64,000 nucleotides of DNA from Methanobacteriota archaeon (GTDB taxonomy: Archaea; Halobacteriota; Methanosarcinia; Methanosarcinales; Methanosarcinaceae), in contig JAENYU010000018.1 in NCBI GenBank assembly GCA_016841625.1, forward strand, positions 1 to 64,000, given 5' to 3'. The position numbers and the translations under genes were made by a program. The number at the start of each line of letters is the position of its first letter. The stretch's first letter is position 1. Shown in pieces: positions 9,427 through 18,558 of this stretch. The notes beneath the pieces were generated by a model. It did not search any database and was not told where the DNA came from. It saw only the letters and a list, made by a program, of their open reading frames with translations.

Positions 9427-9751
9427 AGAAAAGAGGAGTGTGGAGTTCTTTTTTTAATTTTTTGGGGAGGAAGGGGGCGTTTTTAGAGAATTAAAGGGAT
9501 CTGAAATTTACCCCCTGTCTTTTTTGATTTTGTTATTCCTGATCACGGGTACGGTTTTAGTTTTGTTTTCGAGTACCTGGGGGCTCAACGACCGCGAAGC
9601 GGGCGGCCTTTTCAGAAAATATAATTATAAGTTCTACTAATAACGGCGGCTGTGAAATAAACGAAATACCGAGATTCCGAAGCCGTATTATCTCCGCAGG
9701 TGGGAGCCCCCTTCCTAGATTCCGAAGGAGAATGGAGGGGTAATCTCCTCT
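9427..9751. other. Spacer between convergent genes
   Basis: After the small-subunit gene a T-run (TTCTTTTTTTAATTTTTTGG, near 9449) could end transcription. A GC-rich motif GACCGCGAAGCGGGCGGCC lies near 9590, and an IS-end-like hairpin at 9706-9742. I see no gene. Confidence 0.5.
9706..9742 (+). repeat. Dispersed hairpin repeat, copy 2 (IS200/IS605-end-like)
   Basis: GCCCCCTTCCTAGATTCCGA followed by AGGAGAATGGAGGGGTAA. Within it CTTCC...GGAAG-type pairing (CCTTC-TAGATT-GAAGG) forms a hairpin. It is closely similar to 41230-41272 and more distantly to 311-355. Confidence 0.4.
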
Positions 9752-10684
9752 TCACACCGCATACCTGACCACGTCCTCGATCGTGTCCACGAACTCGACG
9801 TCGATCCCTACATTCTCCTCGATGTATTCCTCGGTGTCAACGAATTCGGGTTTTCGTTCAACGATTGTGAAAATGCCCACGTCTTTTTGGACGTAGGTGT
9901 AGCTGACAAGCTGGTCGTTTTCCCTGGGGAGGAGAATCAGGGTCTTGCCCCCGGCTTTTGAGGCTTCGGATTTTTCGAGCACACCACTGATGGGGCCGAC
10001 GTTACCTTCGCTGTCGATGGTGCCGGTGAGGGTTACGGAATCGTTCAGGGTGCTGTTTTCAAGGGCGGCGATGGTGAGGAGGGTCATGAGGGCGCCGGCG
10101 CTGGGCCCGTCCACGGCGGGGATCGGCTCGTTAGCCGTGATGCTGAAGATCGTGTCGGTGCCGGTGAGACTCTTATTGGTCTGGCTCTGGGCAACGAAGA
10201 CTGCGGTGTTGGCAGCGTCCTGGAAGACCACGCCCATCAGGGGAGTTGTCTGGACGAGCACGCGGCCTTTCCCTTGCCTGACTTCGACCGAGACATCGAT
10301 CAGGGCGCCATCTTCAATGACCTTTTCCGAGACAAAGGGCCCGTTTCTTTCTTCCTCGACCCTCTGGACCACAGCCGGAGCCTGCAGGGTTGCAAAGCCT
10401 TCCTGGCCCACAGGACAGGCCTGGAACGTCGTTTCAAGCTCAACAACCCGGTTCCGGTAGAAGTCGACCTGAGAAGCGTAGGACTGCATTGACTGGTCAT
10501 CCTGCCGGACCTGTGACTGAAGGACCTCATTTTCCTGCTCAAGGGAATTGATGTTCTCCTGCATTTCCCGGATCTGCTCTGCACTTTCCCCGTTTCCAGG
10601 AGTCTGCGGCTGGGCGAACCAGACGAAGTAGGCGTTCAGGGCCAGTGAAAAAATCAAAAGTAATGTCAGAATTTTCTTTCCCAT
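9752..10684 (-). CDS. Membrane-anchored Lon-like (S16) serine protease
   Basis: A 310-residue protein. An N-terminal signal anchor (residues ~4-24) is followed by a coiled-coil stretch (about 35-85) and a Lon-type proteolytic domain. The catalytic dyad is visible: Ser195 in DGPSAG and Lys238 in GVLEKSEASKAGG, 43 residues apart, exactly as in Lon (Ser679/Lys722 in E. coli). There is no ATPase domain, so this is the archaeal stand-alone S16 type (COG1750-like), probably working at the outer face of the membrane. Substrates are unknown. It reads towards the Ehr operon and ends about 325 bases from it. Confidence 0.88.
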   Translation of the reverse strand: MGKKILTLLLIFSLALNAYFVWFAQPQTPGNGESAEQIREMQENINSLEQENEVLQSQVRQDDQSMQSYASQVDFYRNRVVELETTFQACPVGQEGFATLQAPAVVQRVEEERNGPFVSEKVIEDGALIDVSVEVRQGKGRVLVQTTPLMGVVFQDAANTAVFVAQSQTNKSLTGTDTIFSITANEPIPAVDGPSAGALMTLLTIAALENSTLNDSVTLTGTIDSEGNVGPISGVLEKSEASKAGGKTLILLPRENDQLVSYTYVQKDVGIFTIVERKPEFVDTEEYIEENVGIDVEFVDTIEDVVRYAV

Positions 10685-10734
10685 ACCACTCTACTATTGT
10701 TGCCGATGTGATTTAATTTCTTGCCTGAGAACAG

Positions 10735-10782
10735 GTCAAAGGCAAAGAACGAATCAAAGGCAAAGAATGGATCAAAGGCAAG
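10735..10782. repeat. 15-18-bp tandem repeat at the 3' end of the ATPase gene
   Basis: The unit TCAAAGGCAAAGAA(C/T)GNA occurs about three times. On the minus strand the unit contains the last codons and the TGA stop of the ATPase gene (TGCCTTTGA), so the array looks like amplification of the gene's end. Confidence 0.65.
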
Positions 10783-12151
10783 ATACTGCCTTTTCGAGGT
10801 CTTCAAGGTCAAAGGCAAGATAAGCTTTCTCCCGGAGCCCTGCTTTTCCATCGATTTTCCTTGCGACAAGCCCGTAAATTTCATTCCGGGAAGTATCTCC
10901 CCATTTTACGAGAGGGGATTTTCTTTTCAGGGCTTCGAGGAATTTTTCTGCTGAGTTTTTGTTCAGGGTTCGCCATTTGCACTCAATAAAAGTGATCGTA
11001 TTCTCAGCCTCGTCTACGGCAAGAACGTCGATTTCCTCATTCTTATGCCACCACCTGCCAGTGCGAAGCGCCGAAGGAAGGAGGAAGGGCACGAATTCTC
11101 TCTCAACAAAAGTCTCAAACTTCCTGGCAAAATACATTCTCAGGGCTTCAGGGTCAGCCCTGAATTCCAGGCTGTCCCTTTCGATAGCCTCTTTGTTTGC
11201 GGAAACGAAATTGAACCAGAAGTCGAAGACCTGGTCTTTTATGAGGTAGATACCCATTCTGGAACTCCCGAAAAGCGAAACCCTGCGCTCCAGAAAACCC
11301 AGGCGGATCAGGTTTTCGATATATGGATAGATCTTCCTTGCTTCCATGCCAACGAAATTGGCAATTTCGCCCGGTTTCGAGTTTCCGGAAGCAACAGCGT
11401 CCAGAATGGAAAAATAAGTCTTGAGTTCCCGGAATTCCTGTGAGATAATGAAGTAGGGTTCGCGGTAGAAATACCCGTACCTGTCAAAGAACTCGTTTTC
11501 GATAAATTCGTCCAGAGATCCGTATTCCGAAGCCTTGAGCAGGTACTCGGGAACCCCTCCCAGAACCATATACGTCTTCAGGGCATCTTCAAAAGGCATA
11601 TCCAGGAACTTACAGGCATCCGCAAACGGAAGCCCTTCGAGGAGAATATCCCGGGAACGCCTTCCATAGAGAGGAGAAGCATAAGAAAGCACCATTTCAC
11701 TCATGAGCCCGAGCATTGAACCGGAAAGCAAGATGCATATATTTGATTCCGAAAGGACAGAGTCCCAGTACTTCTGCAGGGTGCTGAGGATGCTCCGGTC
11801 ATTTTTGATCAGATAGGAAAACTCATCGATGCAGAGGTAGAAACGCTCCTCTGGCAAATTTTTCATGAAATAAGCAAAAAGCTGATCCCAGTCCCTGAAG
11901 TCCAGGCTTCCCAGAACTTCGTCCTGCATGAATTCAGCAAGCTTTTCCCTGAAGCGCATGATCTGGATGTGGGGGGATACATCTTCACCGACATAGAAAA
12001 CTCCCGGTTTGTCTTTGATGAACTCGGTCATCAGGCGGGTCTTTCCAATCCGGCGGCGGCCGTAGAGGACAACAAGGCTTCCTCGCTTTTTCTGCCACTC
12101 CTTTTCGAGGAGAGAGAGCTCTTTCTCACGGCCGACAAAAGTACTAATCAT
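10772..12151 (-). CDS. Archaeal AAA ATPase with C-terminal DUF234 (nuclease-like) domain
   Basis: A 459-residue protein. The N-terminal ATPase domain has Walker A in GRRRIGKT (about residue 31-38), Walker B-like CIDEFSYL (about 110) and a sensor stretch ILLSGSMLG. A winged-helix part follows (GEIANFVGMEARKIYPYI). The C-terminus has a DUF234/PD-(D/E)xK-like core, EIDVLAVDEAENTITFIECKW, with the D...ExK pattern. Such proteins are widespread and patchily distributed in archaea; function is unproven, and a mobile or defence role has been suggested from their distribution. The ATG lies inside a 20-bp palindrome (12141-12160), suggesting autoregulation. Confidence 0.85.
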   Translation of the reverse strand: MISTFVGREKELSLLEKEWQKKRGSLVVLYGRRRIGKTRLMTEFIKDKPGVFYVGEDVSPHIQIMRFREKLAEFMQDEVLGSLDFRDWDQLFAYFMKNLPEERFYLCIDEFSYLIKNDRSILSTLQKYWDSVLSESNICILLSGSMLGLMSEMVLSYASPLYGRRSRDILLEGLPFADACKFLDMPFEDALKTYMVLGGVPEYLLKASEYGSLDEFIENEFFDRYGYFYREPYFIISQEFRELKTYFSILDAVASGNSKPGEIANFVGMEARKIYPYIENLIRLGFLERRVSLFGSSRMGIYLIKDQVFDFWFNFVSANKEAIERDSLEFRADPEALRMYFARKFETFVEREFVPFLLPSALRTGRWWHKNEEIDVLAVDEAENTITFIECKWRTLNKNSAEKFLEALKRKSPLVKWGDTSRNEIYGLVARKIDGKAGLREKAYLAFDLEDLEKAVSCL

Positions 12152-12176
12152 GATTAGTACTAATCTGGATTAGTAC
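12141..12176. promoter_or_regulatory. Two overlapping GTACTAATC palindromes at the ATPase start
   Basis: GTACTAATCATGATTAGTAC (12141-12160) is a perfect 20-bp palindrome that includes the start codon. It overlaps GTACTAATCTGGATTAGTAC (12157-12176), palindromic except for the middle two bases. A third copy of the same palindrome with shorter spacing lies at 22661-22678. This looks like a protein-binding operator. Confidence 0.6.
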
Positions 12177-12514
12177 TTTAAAGTATCGACAAACAGCCTC
12201 CCTTTGAATTGCGATTTTGGAGCCCGGATGGAATTCAACATTTTTTATTTCGTTTGTACTTAAAAGGAAAAGCCGTTCACTTCGTGAACGTGGCTGCTGC
12301 CGGGTCATGCCTACGAAATGGGAACCCTGCACTGGATGTCAGCACCTAAATACGAACACAACCCGAAGTCAGTATGAAAACAGGTCCAAAAACAGGGTTC
12401 GATTTCCAGAAAGCAATCCGCTAAAACAAAAAAAGACCTTAAAAGAGATCGAGAAAAAAGTTAGAAGAAAAAAGTTAGAAGAAAAAAGGTAAAAGAAGCC
12501 TATAGGGGGCTTTT
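12177..12514. other. Spacer between the ATPase and pyrG genes
   Basis: It contains a small hairpin, GTTCACTTCGTGAAC near 12277-12291, and an A-rich stretch near the end (repeats of AGAAAAAAGTTAG). A G/C stem with a T-run (AAGCC-TATAGG-GGGCTTTTTT, 12497-12517) directly follows pyrG and may end its transcription. I see no gene. Confidence 0.4.
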
Positions 12515-14122
<1,608 letters not shown>

Positions 14123-14193
14123 TCAGCTTCCTCGACTACTTTGGAGATTAATAAGGATTAATAAGTCAATTGGGAATATTAAAGGATAACACC

Positions 14194-14283
14194 GATTCAG
14201 AGAATGGCATCGATTCAGAGAATGACATCAATTCAGAGAATGGCATCGATTCAGAGAATAACACCGATTCAGAGAATAACATT
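14194..14283. repeat. 18-bp tandem repeat, 5 units
   Basis: The unit GATTCAGAGAATGGCATC occurs five times with a few substitutions, in the region upstream of pyrG. The 18-bp period keeps a reading frame open on both strands, which yields spurious 60-70-codon ORFs that I do not accept as genes. Confidence 0.85.
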
Positions 14284-14513
14284 AATAATGAAATCAGTGT
14301 TGTGGGTAACATTGCTGGCAACATCCATATAATTTTTAACATCATGCCTGCATAAGAACACAATACCAATAGGCTCATAATATAAAAAAATAGGCTTTAG
14401 TCCCTTTCCGTATTCACATATATCAGCCTTTGCTTAGCCATTTCAGACCTTTTTCAACGATTTCAGACTTTTCTCAACAATTTAAGACGTGTTTCAGCCA
14501 TTTCAGTCTTTTC

Positions 14514-14625
14514 TCAGCCATCCCTGCCATTTCAGCCATCCCTGCCATTTCAGCCATCCCTGCCATTTCAGCCATCCCTGCCATTTCAGCCATTTCCAGC
14601 CATTTCAGCCATTTGTCAGCCTTAA
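14514..14625. repeat. 18-bp tandem repeat, about 5 units
   Basis: The unit CAGCCATCCCTGCCATTT is repeated and then decays into CAGCCATTT units. Looser copies of TTTCAGCCATTT begin about 14440. It lies just downstream of the gene ending at 14719 (minus strand). Confidence 0.85.
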
Positions 14626-14718
14626 TAAATTGTTCCCGGCTCTTATTTTCCCCAGAGACCCTCATCTTTGCCGGGGCTTTCGAATTGTTTCCAAAGCAGC
14701 CTGAGATTCAGAGGAGGC

Positions 14719-15483
14719 TCAGCCGTCCTCCATAATTTTCAGCAAGAGATAGGTTATGCAGGTGACAAAAAGGATCGAAAACGTCAGGGCCTGGGTGAAA
14801 CTGACTTTGAACCCGATTCCCTCAGGCAGAACGAAGTAGATGGAGAAAAGGAAAACGAGCAGCAGGAAACCTCCAAATGCCATACTCAAAGACAACTTAT
14901 CGGCTTCTCCGACTGCTTGCCGGGTTTTGTTCCCGGACTTCCGGGTTTGTGTCCCTTCACTTACGAAGAGCTTTTTCAGGAACGGGACGGAAAAAACCCC
15001 GACTCCGGACCCGCTTCCCCTGGGGTTTGAAGTCTTCTTTTTAGGGGCATCCCCTCCAGGCCTGTAAGGCCTGAGCTCATCATTATCTTCCCAGATCTGG
15101 ATTTCATCCTCCGGCTCTTTTGGCTTTTCCTCTTTTTTCCCTAGCTGGGCGGGAAATCCTTTCTTCTTCGAACCGTAACCTGCGGTAATGAAAATCTTCC
15201 CGTCAGTGAGTACCTTTCCATCCCGCGGGATTCTCGCAACCGCAGAAACGTATTCCTTGTGCAGGACATAGGGGTTGTCCCTCAAAAAAGTAATGTGCCC
15301 TTTCAGCTCATCACTAACCGAGAAGTGGATGTGGGTTGGAGAACCCTGGTTTGTGACCAGGATTTCGAAGGTCTGCTCTTCCCCGGGAGCCAGGGGGATT
15401 TCAATTCCCTCGATCTCAAACTCTATAGAATTATGTTCCTGCCTGTTAATTATAACATTCTGGATTATCTGCTGCAAGTTCAA
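14719..15483 (-). CDS. Membrane protein with N-terminal beta domain (DUF7524-like), unknown function
   Basis: 254 residues. The first ~115 residues look like an extracellular-type beta domain (for example PLAPGEEQTFEILVTNQGSP and VARIPRDGKVLTDGKIF). A charged, Lys/Glu/Pro-rich linker follows, and the C-terminus has two membrane helices (about residues 198-217 and 228-248). I recognise a resemblance to archaeal DUF7524 proteins but cannot assign a function. It lies 11 bases downstream of the Trm112-like gene on the same strand and is probably co-transcribed with it. Confidence 0.7.
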   Translation of the reverse strand: MNLQQIIQNVIINRQEHNSIEFEIEGIEIPLAPGEEQTFEILVTNQGSPTHIHFSVSDELKGHITFLRDNPYVLHKEYVSAVARIPRDGKVLTDGKIFITAGYGSKKKGFPAQLGKKEEKPKEPEDEIQIWEDNDELRPYRPGGDAPKKKTSNPRGSGSGVGVFSVPFLKKLFVSEGTQTRKSGNKTRQAVGEADKLSLSMAFGGFLLLVFLFSIYFVLPEGIGFKVSFTQALTFSILFVTCITYLLLKIMEDG

Positions 15484-15494
15484 AACCCCTCAAA

Positions 15495-15677
15495 TCAATT
15501 TCTGAGGTCAGGAGGAAGCAGGTTAGGAATCCCCTCATCTATCGGGTAATGCTCACCGCAAGCAGGGCAGTAGAGGGTCCCGGATATAACCTCTTCTTCA
15601 TTTTCTTCCACCACGTTCAAAACCAGGTCGCCTTTGCAGACCGGACAGGCCAAAATATCCATCAGATCTTTTTTCAC
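15495..15677 (-). CDS. Trm112-like zinc-ribbon protein
   Basis: A 60-residue protein of the Trm112/UPF0434 family. Two CxxC pairs are visible: LACPVCKGDL at the start and LYCPACGEHYP in the second half, followed by the typical DEGIPNLLPPDLR. In archaea and eukaryotes Trm112 binds and stabilises several methyltransferases acting on tRNA, rRNA and release factor. No methyltransferase gene is adjacent here, so the partner is unknown. Confidence 0.85.
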   Translation of the reverse strand: MKKDLMDILACPVCKGDLVLNVVEENEEEVISGTLYCPACGEHYPIDEGIPNLLPPDLRN

Positions 15678-16112
15678 TCTGTTTTCACCATCAAAGCCAC
15701 TTATAAGGATAGCAGGAAAGGGATTTCCCTTTTGATTAAATTATCTATTTATCCGTTATTAAATTAGCTTTTCTAAAATCATCTTTTGTGTCTTAATGTC
15801 ACCTGTATAACTTACAAATTATTTACTATTTGGGGTTTTTTGTTTAATTTATACGAAAATACCGGAAGAGATTACAACTTTATGAATATATTAACATAAA
15901 ATGTTTTTTCAAAAAGTATATAAAATTAAACATTCCATCTAAGTTAAATATTTTCTCTCAAACGTTCATATATTAGCCAAAAATATATAATAAGTTACCT
16001 GATTTTTCCGGAGAAAACGGGCCCTCGATAACATATTTAAAAAAAGAGGAACTGGCCCGGAAATCCTGGAAACCTGCAACAACCCCAAAAAGAGAGGAAA
16101 GTTGGTTACAAA
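15678..16112. promoter_or_regulatory. AT-rich leader and promoter region of the cooS-fdh operon
   Basis: 435 bases between divergent genes, strongly AT-rich. Candidate archaeal TATA elements are AAAGTATATAAAATTAAA near 15915 and AAAAATATATAATAAG near 15980. A GAGAGGAAAG sequence (about 16090-16100) can serve as the ribosome site for cooS. The long leader is compatible with regulated expression, but I see no specific operator. Confidence 0.45.
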
Positions 16113-17990
16113 ATGACACAGAATGCACAGGATAGAAGCATCGACCCTGCCACCCGGATCATGCTCAAACAGGCTGAAAAGGAAGGCATCGAAACCGCCT
16201 GGGACCGCTATGAGAAACAGCAGCCCCAGTGCAGTTTCGGACAGCTTGGGATCTGCTGCCGGAACTGCAATATGGGTCCCTGCCGGATAGACCCCTTCGG
16301 GGAAGGTGCGGATAAAGGAGTCTGCGGAGCCACGGCAGACATCATCGTCGCAAGAAACCTGCTAAGGACAATCGCAGCAGGCGCAGCCGCCCATTCCGAC
16401 CATGCCAGGGACGCCGTGCTGACCTTCAAGAAAATGAGTGAAGGGAAAGCCGGAAGCTACTGCATAAAGGACGAAGCAAAACTGATCGCCCTAGCGTCCG
16501 AATACGGCATTCCCGTCGAGGACCGGAGCAGGGAAGAAATCGCATCCGAACTTGCCAGAGCCCTGCTTGAGGAATTCGGAAAGCAGGAAGGTCCAATCCG
16601 GTTTACGCAGAGGGCTCCCGAAGCACGGCTTAAACTCTGGGCAGAACTCGGGATCGAACCCCGCGGAATCGACAGGGAAATCGTGGAATGCATGCACAGG
16701 ACCCACATGGGAGTGGACAATGACGCAACCCACATCCTCCTGCACGGGCTCCGGACCAGCCTTTCGGACGGTTGGGGAGGGTCCATGATCGCAACGGACG
16801 TCCAGGACGTGCTCTTCGGGACCCCCGAGCCGAAGAAAACTACCGTGAACCTCGGCGTCCTCACCCGGGACAAGGTTAACGTGATCGTGCACGGGCACGA
16901 ACCCATCCTCTCCGAAATGATCGTGGAAGCTGCCGAAGCCCCCGAACTCCTTGCCCTGGCAAAGGAAAAGGGAGCTGAAGGCATCAATGTAGCCGGAATC
17001 TGCTGCACCGGAAACGAGACCCTTATGCGCCACGGGACCCCCATTGCCGGGACCTTCCTCCAGCAGGAGCTTGCCGTGATTACGGGAGCCGTGGAAGCGA
17101 TGGTCGTGGACGTGCAGTGCGTGATGCCGGCCCTCGGGGCACTTACGGGCTGCTACCACACGAAGTTCATCTCCACCTCCCCGAAAGCCGACTTCCCGGG
17201 GACCGTGAGGATGGAGTTCCACGAAGAAAACGCCTGCGAGACCGCAAAGGAAATCGTACGGACAGCGGTCGAAAATTTCCCGAACCGGGACCCTGGAAAA
17301 GTCAGGATCCCGGAAGAAAAGCAGGAATGCATGGTCGGTTTCAGCGTCGAGGCCATCCTCAAAGCCCTCGGAGGCACCCCCGCCCCCCTCATAGACGCAA
17401 TTACCGGCGGAGCTGTCAAGGGCATCGGGGCTGTTGTGGGCTGCAACAATGTCAAGGTCAAACACAACTACGGGCACGTCAACCTTGTTAAGGAACTGAT
17501 CAAGAACAACGTCCTGGTAGTCACCACTGGCTGCAACGCCATTGCCTGTGCCGAAGCCGGGCTCCTGATGCCCGAAGCTGCTGCCCAGGCAGGAGACGGG
17601 TTAAAAGGCATCTGCGAAGCCCTGGGCATCCCCCCGGTCCTGCACATGGGTTCCTGTGTGGACATCAGTCGCATCCTGGTACTCGCCTCGGCCGTGGCAA
17701 AGACGCTTGGCGTGGACATCAGCGACCTGCCGGCAGCCGGGGCAGCCCCCGAATGGATGAGTGAAAAAGCCGTCAGCATCGGGGCATACGTGGTCTCATC
17801 AGGCGTGTACACCGTGCTCGGGACAGTGCCGCAGGTCCTTGGAAGCGCTGCAGTTGCCGGGCTTCTTACAGAGGGACTGAACGGGGTGGTCGGAGCAAGC
17901 TTTGCGGTGGAACCCGACCCCTTCAAGGCCGCAGACCTGATGCTTGCGCACATCGAAGAAAAAAGAAAAGCTCTGGGCCTTGAGCCCTGA
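16113..17990 (+). CDS. cooS: Anaerobic Ni-Fe carbon monoxide dehydrogenase, monofunctional
   Basis: A 625-residue CODH that interconverts CO + H2O and CO2 with two electrons. All metal ligands known from Carboxydothermus CooS can be found: D-cluster Cys40 and Cys48; B-cluster Cys49, Cys52, Cys57 and Cys71; and C-cluster His262 (VHGHEP), Cys298 (GICCTGNE), Cys336, Cys444 (GCNNVKV), Cys474 (TTGCNA) and Cys515 (HMGSCVD). It is CooS-type rather than the CdhA subunit of acetyl-CoA synthase. It heads an operon with a CooF-like ferredoxin and a formate dehydrogenase. No cooC nickel-insertion gene lies nearby. Confidence 0.97.
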   Translation: MTQNAQDRSIDPATRIMLKQAEKEGIETAWDRYEKQQPQCSFGQLGICCRNCNMGPCRIDPFGEGADKGVCGATADIIVARNLLRTIAAGAAAHSDHARDAVLTFKKMSEGKAGSYCIKDEAKLIALASEYGIPVEDRSREEIASELARALLEEFGKQEGPIRFTQRAPEARLKLWAELGIEPRGIDREIVECMHRTHMGVDNDATHILLHGLRTSLSDGWGGSMIATDVQDVLFGTPEPKKTTVNLGVLTRDKVNVIVHGHEPILSEMIVEAAEAPELLALAKEKGAEGINVAGICCTGNETLMRHGTPIAGTFLQQELAVITGAVEAMVVDVQCVMPALGALTGCYHTKFISTSPKADFPGTVRMEFHEENACETAKEIVRTAVENFPNRDPGKVRIPEEKQECMVGFSVEAILKALGGTPAPLIDAITGGAVKGIGAVVGCNNVKVKHNYGHVNLVKELIKNNVLVVTTGCNAIACAEAGLLMPEAAAQAGDGLKGICEALGIPPVLHMGSCVDISRILVLASAVAKTLGVDISDLPAAGAAPEWMSEKAVSIGAYVVSSGVYTVLGTVPQVLGSAAVAGLLTEGLNGVVGASFAVEPDPFKAADLMLAHIEEKRKALGLEP

Positions 17991-18004
17991 AGAGGTGTAC
18001 CCTG

Positions 18005-18517
18005 ATGAAAGAAGTAATGGTCCGTCCTGAACGCTGCATGGGCTGCCGTTCCTGCGAGATTGCCTGCGCCGTCGAACACTCCGAAAGCAAGGACCTTTTT
18101 GCAGCCGTCATGGAAAAACCGACACCTCAGAAACGGATATATGTTGAATATGTCCCCGAATACAATGCAGCCATTCCCATGACCTGCAGGCACTGTGAGG
18201 AGGCCCCCTGCACAACCGTCTGCCCCACAAAAGCCCTGAAACAGGACGAAATCACCAGGGTGGTCACCCATAACTCGGACCTCTGCATAGGTTGCTGGAC
18301 CTGTTCTATGGTCTGCAACTACGGCGTGATAGGCCGACAGAAAGAAGCAAGAGTAGCCGTGAAATGCAACCTCTGTCCGAATAGGGATATCCCCGCCTGC
18401 GTGGAGGCCTGCCCCACAAATGCCCTTGTTTTTATTGAGGTCAAGAAGCTCGCGGGGGTAAAACGCACAGAAGCTGCCCTGAAACTGGCAAGGGGAATGC
18501 AGGGAAAAGCCCTCTGA
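18005..18517 (+). CDS. cooF: Four-cluster ferredoxin, CooF/HycB type
   Basis: A 170-residue electron carrier with four [4Fe-4S] motifs: CMGCRSCEIAC, CRHCEEAPCTTVC, CIGCWTCSMVC and CNLCPNRDIPACVEAC. This cysteine spacing is that of CooF and HycB, which pass electrons from CODH or formate dehydrogenase to partner enzymes. It starts 14 bases after cooS with GAGGTG upstream. Position between cooS and the formate dehydrogenase gene suggests that it joins the two enzymes, but soluble delivery to other acceptors is also possible. Confidence 0.88.
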   Translation: MKEVMVRPERCMGCRSCEIACAVEHSESKDLFAAVMEKPTPQKRIYVEYVPEYNAAIPMTCRHCEEAPCTTVCPTKALKQDEITRVVTHNSDLCIGCWTCSMVCNYGVIGRQKEARVAVKCNLCPNRDIPACVEACPTNALVFIEVKKLAGVKRTEAALKLARGMQGKAL

Positions 18518-18558
18518 AAAACACAAGCTTTTCCTAAGAGCACCTGGAGCCAGAAAAT

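Noticed and set aside
12385-12415. tRNA-like GGTTCGATTTCC
   Set aside because: No cloverleaf can be drawn around it; the acceptor and anticodon arms are missing.
14166-14378. 60-70-codon frames on both strands over the 18-bp repeat
   Set aside because: They are open only because the repeat unit is a multiple of three; the translations are pure repeats.
14430-14735. 101-codon plus-strand frame
   Set aside because: Made of the CAGCCATCCCTGCCATTT repeat and the reverse of the 14719 gene.
16491-17477. 328-codon minus-strand frame inside cooS
   Set aside because: Antisense shadow of a high-GC gene whose plus-strand product is unmistakable.
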